Positions 32,901 to 53,706 of a stretch of 64,000 nt of DNA are shown piece by piece (the first letter of the stretch is position 1; each line of letters opens with the position of its first letter). The notes below the pieces were generated by a model. That model was not told where the DNA came from, did not search any database, and worked only from the letters and a program-made list of their open reading frames with translations. This DNA comes from Haliclona indistincta (taxonomy: Eukaryota > Porifera > Demospongiae > Haplosclerida > Chalinidae). The position numbers and the translations under genes were made by a program. The DNA lies in NCBI GenBank assembly GCA_964017065.1, contig OZ024792.1, forward strand, positions 2,847,754-2,911,753. Reading direction: 5' to 3'.

Positions 32901-35891
32901 ACCGCTAGTACCAGATTGTTCTCTGAGGACACCAGCAACTTGTGTACTGCGCAGTTGATCGTATAGTGAACAAAGTTTAGTTAGGACTGCAGGAATAGTG
33001 CTGTAAATGAGATTTGTTTATTGCACTCAAAGATCTTGATCAGCCCGGAAGAAGAAATTGTAGATGCGGGAATCTAATTAATATTCATTTATTAATTGAA
33101 CACATTATTTATATTATTTTGCTTACACGAATTTAAGATGGATTTTTGAGCTGAAACTGAGCCAAACTAGTTTTACAGCTGGGTTTGTGTCAGTATTATG
33201 ATTATGAATGAATCTAATTGACCCTCGGCGCATGCGCGAGGGTTACGGTACTTGCTCTGTCATTCGCAGCTGTAGAGATCAGCGATACCTTCTACACGCT
33301 GGTAAGGTTATGAGCATGATAAGCACGACAATGTCTTGCAATTTGACTCGTGGATTTTGCTAAAGTGCTTTCGTTCTCGTGTTATGGCTGGCTCACCTTG
33401 ACGGCCATCTTGGACCTCTCTGACTACAAAAGTGCCCATATTTGACTACCTAGGTACTTGTAAATTCCATCTAAACTGCAGGGCAGCTCTGAGGGTGCGT
33501 AGAAATTTCAGGAAAGAGAGCTACCTACTCACGTGTTCATGGTCACGCCCTTGTGGTCAGCACTTAAAGCTAACAGGTTGGCGCTATAGCTGCTCCAAAC
33601 CAGGACCTATACCACAATGTGCATGACACGCCGAGGGTTTTGCGAAATCTGTTCATTAAATTGTTATGAATATAATTAGCGACTCAGACATGTTGATGGG
33701 GCAGCTGCCTACCCTGCCTAAGTAAATGTATTCTTCAGTAAAATTCGTTGAAATACTATCCATGTAGTTTAGGTTCCATCCGTATGAGAAAGTAATGTTT
33801 TACACAGTCTGAGCAGCTCTAGGTCAATCCAACCAAAGAGAAACACTGTTTGTCGTAACAAAGATAGAGACACACTAGCTTGGATTCTGATTGGTCACGA
33901 TCAGGATCACTGTTATGCCACACTAACAGGTGAAGCAAGATGCTCTTCTAGGTACAGCGTTAGTCCAGCAGGTGATATGGCCTCGTGTGCAGTCTCACCG
34001 AGTTGTTTACAGCATAGTTGATCCCGATCGTGACCGATCAGAATCCAAGATAGCGGCGTCTCCTGCGTTTTTACGACAAAGCAGTGTTTTCTCTTGGTTC
34101 ATATTAGCTTGGATTGACCTAGAGCTGATCTCAGTCTGTGTAAAGCACTGTTTCATGTACAACATAAACGGATGGACCTACATTAGTATTTCAAAGAATT
34201 TTACTGAAGAATACAATTACCAAGATAATGGAATAATAATGAACCATGCAGTGGAGATCAGGCCCAATTTTCGCCGTTTCATTCCGTTTTTGTCTGTTGC
34301 TAACAATTCGGCCTTGGGACGAGGCTAGCACTAGACTTCTTGCATTTGTGTGGGTGGCGATTTCAATTTACCACTTTAAAACATTTTCCAGCTTTGGTAA
34401 AGGATATTTTAGCTCAGGAAAATCACATGAAGGCTAGAAATTTGATACCTAGATCTTTGCAGGCTAGAACTGGTTGTAAATTTGAGCAGCATAACTAAGC
34501 CTATTCTATGTATAGTACATGGAATAGGGCTTTAGTTATAGTTACTGTAATAATAGGCTACCATAAAAATACTATCTATGGTAGTCAGCCCATTATTATG
34601 CCTCGGTGTAGGCGGAGCCACGAGGCATACTGTAATCGCGTTGTCTGTCTGTCGTTCTGTCTGTCTGTCTGTCTGTCTGTTACATCATTTTTGCGGCGCA
34701 CGCAGGAAGGCAAGCTCTGAAACTTGCAATGTAGGTAGAAATCGATATTATCTCGGTTGTGAACTAGCGAAAGTTCCATGCAAGGCTTTGTTCTAGAGTT
34801 ATCGCGCGGTTTGCTTACTTTGTTTACCGTTGTTGGCGATCTGGACTTCTCCAAAGGCAAAGCTGTCCACACTTGGCTGCCTAGAAGCTGATAGGTTAGA
34901 ATTTTAGTACAGGATAGCAGCGCAGGTCCAGAGAAATCGTGTAAGCAAGCTATGGAAGCTATCTCGCTCATGTGCTGGGCATGCTAAACACTGTAGACAC
35001 GCCCAGTTGAATTGTGGCTAGCATTGATTGGCTTCTGTTTGTATTACAAAAGCGATTGCTGTACAGAAATTCTGTATACATGCATCTGCAGTTGCTGTGT
35101 TTGTGGATAATTGTTTTTGTGGATAGTGTCGTTCAACCGAGGCATCTGCACCTTAGGTGCTTCATTATAGCTGTGATCTTGGTCATAACTACTTAATGAC
35201 ACTTCAAAAAGCAATTTTGTTTTCACTACAGCGTACTACTTTTATTTGTAGAAGATCAATCATGATAAATGATCTCACAGAGTGGAGGAAAATGATACCA
35301 AGGTAGTTTTTCTAAATGAAATGTTGTGCTACCATGTGATTACACTAGCTTTATGGTTCTCAATCTGTATACTACCGTAATCTCTAGCATAGGTTGGCAG
35401 CTGGCCTGCTCCATTTCTAGCCATGGGCATTTGTACAGATAGCGTTCTTGTATGTTGTTAGAGGAAGCCATAAGATAGTAGTATTATGATCTCCACTCCA
35501 AAAGTGATCTCTGATGTGGATAATGTACTTGCCTTTGAATTGTGCATTATCACGTCTTTCAATAGTTTACAAGTGTAATTCCTAACAGTGTCTTGGTTGC
35601 AAAAAATAGCTCCCTCCCCCTGGTATGATTGTCAAACAAGTGGACAGCCTCGTGTTTTGAAAATTTGTTGATTGGCTTTGTTTTTTGTAAACTTCCCTCA
35701 CACTCTGCATAGTGTCTTCCTACCCTTAATTTCTCTCTTCTCTCCTTTTCTCCCTCTCTTCTGTAGACAAAGTAAGCAGTGGCCCAGGTCCAGCAGTATC
35801 AAGGGAAGAGGTGCCTACTGCAATAATAGCAGCAATAAGATTCCCGATGTCTAACATGAATTACTGGTTATGTGTACACGTTGAATCGTAA
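29931..35891 (+). CDS. Gene B: small coiled-coil protein, block 2 copy (incomplete model)
   Basis: Exons 29931-29988, 30836-30870, 31261-31323 and 31810-31875 match gene B of block 1 in length and phase, with few substitutions (ELKVVIRKED against ELKLVIRKED). The tentative last exon is 35767-35891. A CGAGGCAT-family element (34,600-35,163) has inserted between exon 4 and that last exon only in this copy. The start lies 1.0 kb from gene A on the other strand. The family is unrecognised, and the exon equivalent to gene A exon 5 is not found here either. Confidence 0.52.
32238..32698. mobile_element. MULE-like MITE (block 2)
   Basis: Same 461-bp element and target duplication as 16,995-17,455, carried along by the block duplication. 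Confidence 0.88.
33730..34214. mobile_element. Foldback element (block 2)
   Basis: Block 2 counterpart of 18,501-18,985. Confidence 0.75.
34600..35163. mobile_element. CGAGGCAT-family element, block 2 only
   Basis: 564 bp lie between copies of attat (34,594-34,599 region and 35,164-35,168). Block 1 at 19,360 has the uninterrupted empty site, so this is a direct before/after view of an insertion. The start gcctcggtgtaggcggagcc and the end accgaggcatctgcacc form the family inverted pair, and the right end has a gcaccttaggtgc hairpin. Inside is a (gtct)n run at about 34,645-34,680. Confidence 0.85.
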
Positions 35892-37137
35892 TCTGAATCT
35901 AGACTAAGCAGCAGCATTGACATTAATGTGTGAATGAAATGACATCATCATGTCATCATGAAATGACATCATCATGTCATCATGAAATGACATCATCATG
36001 AAACATCAATCATGTGCTCTTGAGAACAGTCAATCTGCACACATTATAAATAAACATTGTTATTAATTATAAATGCATTGAGTCCACTTTGTTGTCCTAT
36101 AGCGATGCATCCTTATGTCCATTGTTTGCGAAGGTCTTTAGAGTCAGGGTTTAGTTTCAAGTGTTTTTGGTGTGATTTTGTTATTTTTGTGGCATGAATT
36201 GGTGCCAAAGTGCTTTTGTAGTCATTAGTGACGCAGTTGAGTTGGTGTCAATAGCATTTTCATGGACGCAGCCTAACAACACTGTTTGGTCATTCCCAGG
36301 GCGATTTAATGTATGCCCAGGGCATGCCCACTAAAATTAATACATTTTTGAAAAGGAAGATATCTATTGCATTGTTAAAGCGGCTTGATCCTTATGGAAA
36401 ATCGGTCGTTCTCGAGTTATGCCATAGTTCAATGACTGTTACTGGCGATCGGGATTCTCTGAAGACAAAACTATCTGTAGTTGACTACCTAGAAGCTGAT
36501 AGGAGCACTACAGGCACAAGGACACCTACAAAAATGAACTACTGTATGCCTGGTACCACCGAGCCATAAAATAGTAGCTACTACACATGACTTCATTGAC
36601 TTGTGAGTAACTTGTTTCTATTATTATATTAAACCCACAACTAAAAGAAGTGATTGGACAAGTCATAGCTAATTGTGACTTATTGCACAGCAATGGAATT
36701 TAGATTTTGCACCACATTTTTAATTGTTGTGACAATGAACACCTCATCTGCATAGTATGAGCTTAAATTTTGCATGGTCTAGTTAATGGTTTGTTGCAGT
36801 GAATCAACGTACTAAGCACTGAATGGTGGGTTGATTGGAGTGCAAGCACATCTAGCTAGCTTGTAGACTGATAATGACCACTATAGTGAAACTGCATTTT
36901 GAATGTGAGATTAGTCTAGTAGTAAAAACAGAGATAGTCAGTGGCTGATTTAAGGGGCAGCTCCAGCTGACTGTGTACAGAAACACAGGCATACAAGAAA
37001 TTACTATTATGTGGAGCAAAAGGGTTCTTCACTTGAACCCATTGAACCCCGCCAGTGGTACCAGCCAAGAACAAGGTGACTTGTTTGTTATTGATAGTAT
37101 TATAAAGAGTGCAGTTATCTCTTCAAATTTAATTGTA

Positions 37138-37173
37138 AAGGTCGTTAGCGGGTGATGCAGCACATTTGGCCAT
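37138..37173 (-). pseudogene. RING gene 5' remnant beside intact HTT
   Basis: ATG at 37,171-37,173 followed by MAKCAASPANDL, matching the RING gene start at 231, then unrelated sequence. It lies 145 bp past the HTT stop. It shows that the RING gene once adjoined HTT here too and has been cut off after its first codons. Confidence 0.7.
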
Positions 37174-37317
37174 TGTTTTGGTAGTCACGTGCGGGAGCAA
37201 ATTCATGTTCGTAAACAAAAACGAGACATCTCCATCAATGTCTTTCATCATAAACTTGATATTGACGAACTAGATAATCTATTGCAAAATAATAGTACAA
37301 ATAAAGTGATAGAGTTA

Positions 37318-47415
<10,098 letters not shown>

Positions 47416-47477
47416 ATTTTTCGATCCCCACGCCCACCTCACAGTCACCACGCCCTCCTCAGTTCCACGTGTCGAAA
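47416..47477. promoter_or_regulatory. HTT/UBA2 bidirectional promoter gap, 62 bp
   Basis: Only 62 bp separate the HTT start codon (47,413-47,415, minus) from the UBA2 start codon (47,478, plus). No TATA box is visible. It includes a ccacgtg E-box-like hexamer at about 47,464-47,470. The UTRs must be very short or overlap, so both genes probably share one core promoter; this is inferred from spacing. Confidence 0.75.
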
Positions 47478-47757
47478 ATGGCGGTTTCTGTTCAACCGAG
47501 CGCGCTCAGAGAATCTGTGGCTAGTTCCCGCTTGCTCGTGGTGGGAGCCGGTGGAATTGGATGTGAGCTTATCAAGAACCTCGTTCTTACAGGATTCAAA
47601 AACCTAGTCATCGTGAGTATACCAGAATGCCGCAGTGTATATGAAGTTTATTTATCTGCCCCTTCTGCTTTAGGTCGACTTGGATACTATTGATGTGAGC
47701 AATCTCAATAGACAGTTCCTGTTTCAAAAGTGTCACGTTGGTCGTCCTAAAGTTGAG
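47478..47757 (+). CDS. UBA2: SUMO-activating enzyme subunit 2, first two exons
   Basis: UBA2 is the catalytic half of the SAE1-UBA2 E1 that adenylates SUMO in the nucleus. Exon 1 (47478-47612, 45 codons) reads [20 protein letters not shown], followed by the nucleotide-binding loop [20 protein letters not shown]. Exon 2 (47674-47757, 28 codons) reads [20 protein letters not shown]. Both match the ThiF/E1 adenylation domain and specifically UBA2. The donor after exon 2 is gttagc. The next expected segment, containing the rest of the adenylation site and the catalytic cysteine, is not found in the remaining 16 kb, which is dominated by retroelement and segmental repeats. Either a very long intron follows or the gene is truncated here. 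Confidence 0.93.
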
Positions 47758-47759
47758 GT

Positions 47760-48340
47760 TAGCTTGATATCTAGTTTGTGAATGTTAAAATAGTCAACAT
47801 CTCCTTTGACAATATTGCACTTGCTCACACATGTGTGTCCATAAGTTTTCACCACATTAAAGAAGGGTTAAAGCTAGCAAAACCTGCAATGGCTTAAAGG
47901 TGTACTGACTCTCATGAGACAGACCTCGCAACCCTCGCTAGGTCCACTATTAGACGCCATGAATCTGATGTATTCTAGGGGCTGACATGGAGGTGTGGCA
48001 CTAATGTCTGTGGGAATGGACCCAATATCCTACCCAGGGAGCACTCCTTACCGATGTAAAATCCTGGACCACGTCCGGATGCTCCAGGCAGTAGTGCGAA
48101 GACGACCTATGGTGATGACTGTGCGTGTAGCCTATGCGAAACTGTCATATCGTGTACTGACGTGGGTTTACAACATAGTATCTGGCTGGCTCAAATCATG
48201 ATTCAGAATACACAGCACTGATTTAAATAGTAATAGAACAGCTACCGATTGTTCTTATTATTGCAATCAAGTACAATCATGGTGTAATTATGTCCAGGGC
48301 TGTAACACTTCCTCCTCCTTAATGTGACACAAGTGGGGCA
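47760..48340. other. Sequence after UBA2 exon 2, nothing recognised
   Basis: An open stretch of 68 codons at 47,995-48,201 on the plus strand has no recognisable motif and does not continue UBA2. It may be part of an unrecognised repeat. Confidence 0.35.
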
Positions 48341-48386
48341 TATCTGTCAACAGGACGACAAATCCTTTTTGGATAACGTGTCAGTG

Positions 48387-48758
48387 GAGGTGGCGTTGGT
48401 AGTGGAGGTGGCGTTAGTGCTGGAGGAGGAGTAGGTGAAGTCCCAGGTAGGTACGAAGTTCTGAAACATTCGTCGGTTGGGAAGCATCTCTAATAGCGCG
48501 AACTTTGTCCTCAGTTTGGTGCAGTCCATTTTTGTCAATCTTGTGGCCTAAGTAGACAACTTCTGGTGCCATGCAAGTACACTTGCTCTTGTTGAGTCTC
48601 AGACCATGTGTCTCCATCCATTGTAGTACTTTCTCGAGATTTACAAGATGTTCCTCATCTGTTTTTACTGTTACAAGGATGTCGTCCAAGTAAAACCACA
48701 ACAGAAGGTATGTCTTGCCTATCTCAGGGATGTGACTATCCACAAGAAAACAATTCAC
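48387..48758 (-). pseudogene. Ty3/Gypsy-type reverse transcriptase fragment
   Basis: The minus strand encodes the palm catalytic loop YLDDILV, then a helical stretch ending LRLNKSKC, then VVYLGHKIDKNGL and ELRTYLGL, in the order typical of Ty3/Gypsy reverse transcriptases as they pass into the thumb. The N-terminal fingers and the RNase H and integrase regions are missing. The 3' end of the fragment dissolves into a ggaggtggcgtt simple repeat (48,387-48,430). It is a dead fragment inside what should be UBA2 intron 2. Confidence 0.85.
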
Positions 48759-48759
48759 A

Positions 48760-49640
48760 TTTAATCACTATGTATCACTTATACTTGTTGATCGTTTAGT
48801 ACTACAAAATATTTGAGGGTGGCCATAAGTGCTGACGATGTGTCATTACTTTATTATTACAAAATCGGATGACCCTATAGAGAAAAACGACCACTGGGGA
48901 AGCCGCTTTACGTTTTCCTTTACTGTCACTGGTGTAAGAGATTTCTGCTGATCCCCAGCATTCGGATGGCATCATGGCAGACCGTGTCGTTCCATAGGGA
49001 GACGTCCTTGCGACCCAGTCACCTAGGTTGCTCTTAGCTGCAAGTCTGCGATACTGATAGTCACATGCCAGCCAGCCCGCACCTTTGTAATTCCTTAGCC
49101 CTTTTGACTATGAGCGGCCCATAGGCGAGGAGATCATTAGTGTATTCAGGGAGTTTCTTGTTGTGGATAGTTCCGAACAACAATGTTCAAGAGCCAATGT
49201 CCTGGATAGACTTCTTTTGCCCTTTGAGGTGGCGTGTTCCCGTGACGACATCCCTTGGCCAAATCCGTGAAAGATGGCTTCTCTGTCCTGAGCTTCTTGG
49301 GCAATAGTTCGATGAATTCAACCTTCCTTATGATTTTATTGTAACTGGAGGGAAGCCCTCCCTGATGAACGTCAAGTCATCAGACAATTTCTCTGGACCT
49401 TTTGAACCAAGGTCCGGAAGACCGTTGTCAGTCAATAGGTCAGACAATGATGCTCTAGTGCTCTTCTTTGTTGGGCCCTGAATGACCCTTATCGGTGGCA
49501 CTGATGGATCCTTTCCTGCAAAGACGGAAAAGACAATTACATTGAACTGTACCACATGACAATGATGTGTACAACAGGATAGTGTGTCTGTTGGACTGAC
49601 ATGCTTTTGTTTACAGGGCTTGGTTTAATAAATTCTGTGC
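48760..49640. other. Retroelement-derived filler
   Basis: A minus-strand open stretch at 49,328-49,555 (containing GPTKKSTRASLSDLLTDNGL) has no known motif. It ends next to a ggatcc-tcctgcaaag leader sequence that also precedes the gag fragments at 55,283 and 62,570. This suggests a common element origin. Confidence 0.4.
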
Positions 49641-50046
49641 TAGGAGGGTGCAACGACTATTACCACCCCCTACTTTGATTACTTGTGTGGGCAACCCTGA
49701 CCCAGACTGTCAGGAGCCGTGCACAGGCACTGGACAATGACTCTTGTTTGTCGCTGCGCTTGGCGTGGCCCGTATGTGTTGTTTAGTTGTAATTCATTGT
49801 TTAGCATGCATTACTTAAGTTACTTGCATGTCACTCTCTTGTCACTCTGTTTTTGCTGTCATATTGTCATTGTCTTGCTGCTGAATAAGATATATTTGCC
49901 ACGGCTACTGCTACACTTGTAATCCAACGTTTCACACCTTTTGTCTTGAGCGGCTACCCACCCTGGTGGACATTAGAGCCACTTGTGATTTGGCCCAATT
50001 GATCCGATCCAATAACTGCCTTCGGCTAACTTTGTGGGCAATGATC

Positions 50047-50965
50047 TCATTTTATGTACCATTTTCCAACCCTGGATGACAAAAGGCCTTGCCCATTCTC
50101 GATAGAGTACTGCTCAATTAGCGAAAACCATATTTCACTCTCTGTGGTTGCCCCCTCTCTGGGGACCGATGGGACAGTTCTCCCGCTGCCAGTTGCAGCA
50201 CCGGCACTTTCGTTGCCTATGTACAGGCTAACGGGACTTCCATGCAGTTCCCTTGACAAATATTGGGACGATTTGCCTGCTGCCAGTCGCATCCCCATAC
50301 TATCCTGGCAGCCCGGTTGGCTCACAATATGGGCTATTGAGTACATGAGGATGGGTGTGTTTGTGCGCGTGACGACGCCTTACCCGAGTGCGGTGAGTCT
50401 GTGGGATTAATCTTCAGAGGTTGCTTGATTGACACTAGCTCACCAATAGCCTCCAGCGCAGCCGGCAACAGGTCGAGCCCTGGCTGCTTTGTGGTACCAT
50501 CTACGCCAGCCGTGTCGCTGCCGGTGCCGCCAGCCGTGTCGCTGCTTGCAGAACTGCTGAAATATCTGCCACAACAGAATAGTAGTAATGAAGTGACTGT
50601 GAAAAAAACCTTGCATTATTACTGTCAAGCAGTATCTGTGGACTAGATGCAGCTCTTGTTCCCAAGATGGCATCAAGCTCATCGTAAAAAGGAGTAGACT
50701 TTTGCCCCTACCACTAATGCTGTTATTATCCTTTGCCAAATAATCAAATATTTTCTACAACAACTACATACCTTTTTGCATACTTTAACAAGGTTCTTTA
50801 CTTTAGTACGACATTGTTCCCATGTGTGATTGAATCTCTTTTCGTTGAGCTTCTTGGCAATCTTGAGGTAGACTGTTTTGTTCCTTACCACCCCGTCCAG
50901 CTGACTCTGTACACTAGAATCTCCCCATAAGCCTAGTAGTGCCTTCGTAGCCAGCCACCAGCCAT
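50047..50965 (-). pseudogene. Myb/SANT-like domain gene, copy A (decayed)
   Basis: Minus-strand pieces encode GDSSVQSQLDG, RNKTVYLKIAKKLNEKRF and WEQCRTKVKNLVKV, the trihelix Myb/SANT-like DNA-binding fold seen in animal genes derived from Harbinger-type transposons. A following piece reads FYDELDAILGTRAA. Further exons follow to about 50,400 (ELVSIKQPLKINP) and possibly an open frame to 50,047. A 10-nt loss near 50,950 removes the first tryptophan region, and a 1-nt shift before FYDEL breaks the frame. Copies B (56,345) and C (63,619) keep the start but are broken elsewhere. Confidence 0.75.
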
Positions 50966-50984
50966 GTCGTTCTCGCTATGTACG

Positions 50985-51115
50985 TGTATAAGTCACGTGA
51001 AATGGTAACCACGCCTCTCACAACCCGGGTTCAACTCACTTCAACCCACATACGTATGTGGGTTGGCTGAACCTGGATTCGCCAAAACCAGGTTAATTGG
51101 CGACGAGTGCGGACA
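50985..51115. repeat. Palindromic GGGTTCAA/CCCACATACGTATG segment
   Basis: Nested inverted repeats centred on cacatacgtatgtg (about 51,053) are flanked by cccgggttcaa and its inverse. Copy C (63,657-63,717) has the full form. Copy B (56,385) lacks the insert precisely, which makes this an excisable or slippage-prone palindrome. Confidence 0.75.
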
Positions 51116-51207
51116 TGCCATTCTTTGAAGAGGCTCTTTGCTGAGTCGATGATGAATATAATATCACAGAGTGTGTTATTGTTGGAAATGTAAGTAATAA
51201 ATTCTTC

Positions 51208-52044
51208 TCATTTTAAGTGCATCAGGTAACATCCTAAGCTGAAGAAAAGACGAGATAGGTCACAGTCACCATATTTGTCATAATCGATGAGTTTACTTGT
51301 CTTGTCATAGAATACAAAATTTTCCAATCGGATATCTCCATGAACTAACCCCGAGTCATGCAATTTAGCAAGGTCGTTGAGTGCACCAGAAAATTGAGAA
51401 AGTGACTCTGGGTACATTCTGCCCTCCACATATTTGTAAGTAAGTAGCGTGACGTCTGAGGAGAGTTTGACTTCGTTACCGCTACAGTGCCTCGAATTAG
51501 GTTTCTCATGAGGTCGTTCTACTGCCGAATAGAACTTGTATACTAAACCGTCTGCTTTGTTAAGGAATGTACGACAGTCAAGTCCTTCCTTCAGCGGCGT
51601 CAAGTCAGCATAATGGAGAGGAACTGCACATGCCATTCGATTAGGAATACATAAAGAGTTTTGAATGATGAACTGCACTCCACAGTACAACGCACAGAGT
51701 AGTGGTTTGGAGTACAGTGATAGAGTCTTCCTTTTTGGACTTGCTGGACTTATTGGTATGGACCACAACTTGTCCTCCCCTTCTAAATACAACCGCAACT
51801 GTGCTTCAGTCTTTGTAGATGGGATTCCTAACTTCACAGGACTCAGACGCTCGCCTGTGTACGAATTGACTTCTATACATGTGCAACCATACAGCGCAGA
51901 TTCATTAATAGCATGGGCGAACTCAGTCTTCACATCCGCAACAAGCACCGGAGTGCCAAAACCATAATCCAATAAAGAGCATACGTAAATGTCGGCTGCC
52001 TCAGGGTTCCGCGAGACGACGGTCGGCGCTTTCTGACAGGGCAT
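51208..52044 (-). CDS. Crinkler-like nuclease-kinase fusion ORF
   Basis: A single open frame of 278 codons. The N-terminal third contains PVLVADVKTEFAHAINESA, resembling the core of a PD-(D/E)XK restriction-endonuclease fold with its D and E/K residues. The C-terminal half has the protein-kinase catalytic loop LHDSGLVHGDIRLENFVF followed by LIDYD in place of DFG. Fusions of such nuclease and kinase domains are known in Crinkler-type proteins, which are frequent in early-branching animals, oomycetes and fungi. The kinase ends only 23 residues after LIDYD, which is short, so it may be a minimal or truncated kinase. The terminal 60 bp recurs at copies B and C, but there it follows a splice acceptor and the rest of the gene is absent. 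Confidence 0.65.
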   Translation of the reverse strand: MPCQKAPTVVSRNPEAADIYVCSLLDYGFGTPVLVADVKTEFAHAINESALYGCTCIEVNSYTGERLSPVKLGIPSTKTEAQLRLYLEGEDKLWSIPISPASPKRKTLSLYSKPLLCALYCGVQFIIQNSLCIPNRMACAVPLHYADLTPLKEGLDCRTFLNKADGLVYKFYSAVERPHEKPNSRHCSGNEVKLSSDVTLLTYKYVEGRMYPESLSQFSGALNDLAKLHDSGLVHGDIRLENFVFYDKTSKLIDYDKYGDCDLSRLFFSLGCYLMHLK

Positions 52045-52654
52045 TAGTGTAAGCCAAGTCCATTTCGAATGTCATGAAATAGGAGTTGGTCTAAAATGCA
52101 AGCTATTAGAGCTGAAAAAGATAATTCTGAATTACAAAGTTCATTGTTAGAGCATACACCGAAATTTGATTGTTTTACTGTGATATCGCATGCATTTTGT
52201 AAGCATGTAGAAGCGTAGTCCAAACGCACTCTATCAATGTTCTCAATCTATTTAGCTTGCTCAATTCCATTAAGAATGGATCTCATGCACAAGCTGTACT
52301 CTTCTCCACTATTTGTAGTGCCAGATTACTGCTGTGAGTGCACATAGATTGTTCTTCGTTCTGCAGCTATACCATGAATAATTATGACCTGACATTATTA
52401 TTGGAGGCACTATCGTATGCTTTGCCTGAAATAAGTAGAATTAATCAAATAAAGTAATCTTTGATTTGGACAGTAACTAATAAGTGTAGCAACATTTGTC
52501 TTGGGCTCATGGATTAAGGGAGCTTCTTAAAATAATATCGAATCTTGCCATTTGATATTAGTACAGAGTTCTTCTGTTAATTAAGGTTACGTTCGTCACT
52601 TCATCTGCAAGTAAAGCCTCTTTAATTTTACAAAGAATACAGTATTTCCATTAA

Positions 52655-52957
52655 CTATCTCATTTGGGAAATTCGCTTCCATACATGTATATCTCTTGAA
52701 ATCGAAGCAATAAGCACGAGTAGTTGCTTAAAGCACGAGTATTTTCTTGTTCTGTATGGCCTCTGATATAACATCCTCTCACCGCATTTGTGGACAGATG
52801 TAGTCAGTCTTATGTTGGGATCTGATCGGAGGGGTATCCCTCCTCCATTCATGACCTTAGCTGATAGAGACTCATAGTCCCCTGAGCTTTCTACTGAGTT
52901 AGCTGCCGGTTCCAACTCTGTGTCAGTCATCTTTGTTTCGATCAACACTGTCAGCAT
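52655..52957 (-). CDS. Conserved ORF of unknown function, downstream of Fic fragment, copy A
   Basis: An open frame with TDTELEPAANSVESSGDYES and SVHKCGERMLYQRPYRTRKY. It overlaps the end of the Fic fragment in another frame. The equivalent in copy B (57,571-57,835) is broken by one extra G in a G-run. It could be the C-terminal exon of a gene whose upstream exon is the Fic segment or the signal-peptide exons. I do not recognise it. Confidence 0.4.
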   Translation of the reverse strand: MLTVLIETKMTDTELEPAANSVESSGDYESLSAKVMNGGGIPLRSDPNIRLTTSVHKCGERMLYQRPYRTRKYSCFKQLLVLIASISRDIHVWKRISQMR

Positions 52958-53114
52958 GGTAGATAGTGACAGGGAACGGTGTAATCAATGACAGGACATA
53001 GTTGAGTAGACAACAAATCCATCCATTGCCGTCATAAGATGGATGGAGTGACACAAATTCGTACAGTAGCCAAGCAGTACGTTTGAATATATAAATTATA
53101 GACAGTTTTATCAC
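52923..53114 (-). pseudogene. Fic-domain fragment, copy A
   Basis: The minus strand reads TAWLLYEFVSLHPSYDGNGW, then NYVLSLITPFPVTIYHADSV. This is the Fic active-site loop HPxxDGN with its flanking helices. Fic enzymes transfer AMP or related groups to hydroxyl side chains. The catalytic histidine, aspartate and asparagine are present, but the arginine normally after DGNG is tryptophan. The frame ends at KDD and TGA, where family members continue. The N-terminal half of the domain was not found, so this is a remnant. Confidence 0.75.
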
Positions 53115-53706
53115 GATGCTTGTGTGTAAGACGATCAGGACATAAAGTATTTTGTATGCACTGCGCCATAATTATATTCTTTCAATAAATTATTATGCCA
53201 GTCAGTAATATTGTAAACGTATCTTCGAGGTGTGGGTGAATGTACCCTGATAAATTTATTATACTTAAAAACTTTTATTGTTGGAAATGAATGAAGGTAC
53301 ATGGGCGGGCTCAACAAAGTAATAATGATAAATTTAAGGCAATTCGGCACTCTGTGAGAACACGATCGAAGTCAAGTGACAATGGGATAGAGCGAGTGCC
53401 ACAGAGACATGCAATGCAAACATGTAGGCATCCAAAATGGGGCGATTATTTTTTCACATCAGAAATTTAGAAAACAGTGCAATACTATAGCCAGTGAAGG
53501 CTGCTAGTGTTGCTATACCAGGTTAAAATCAAAGCACATTGAATGGTTATGAATGCAACTGATTTTTGACCAAGCCTAAAGGTATGTTATAAATCAAGTC
53601 TGGTGTATTGTATCAAAGATAAAGTACTTCAACTGTGCTTTAAAATGGTTGTGAAACAATTGATACACATGTAATTAACTAGTAAAGCATATGCATCAAA
53701 GTTTAC

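Larger units (their letters stand above)
49640..51275. repeat. Segmental repeat unit, copy A
   Basis: Shared with 55,330-56,640 (B) and 62,610-64,000 (C). It carries the Myb/SANT-like gene, the CCGGGTTC palindrome and the kinase terminal exon. Copy A is the most diverged. Confidence 0.85.
52247..53170. repeat. Segmental repeat carrying the Fic fragment
   Basis: Directly repeated at 57,160-58,075 with small indels. Confidence 0.85.

Noticed and set aside
51665..51967. 100-codon plus-strand frame
   Set aside because: Antisense shadow of the Crinkler-like ORF.
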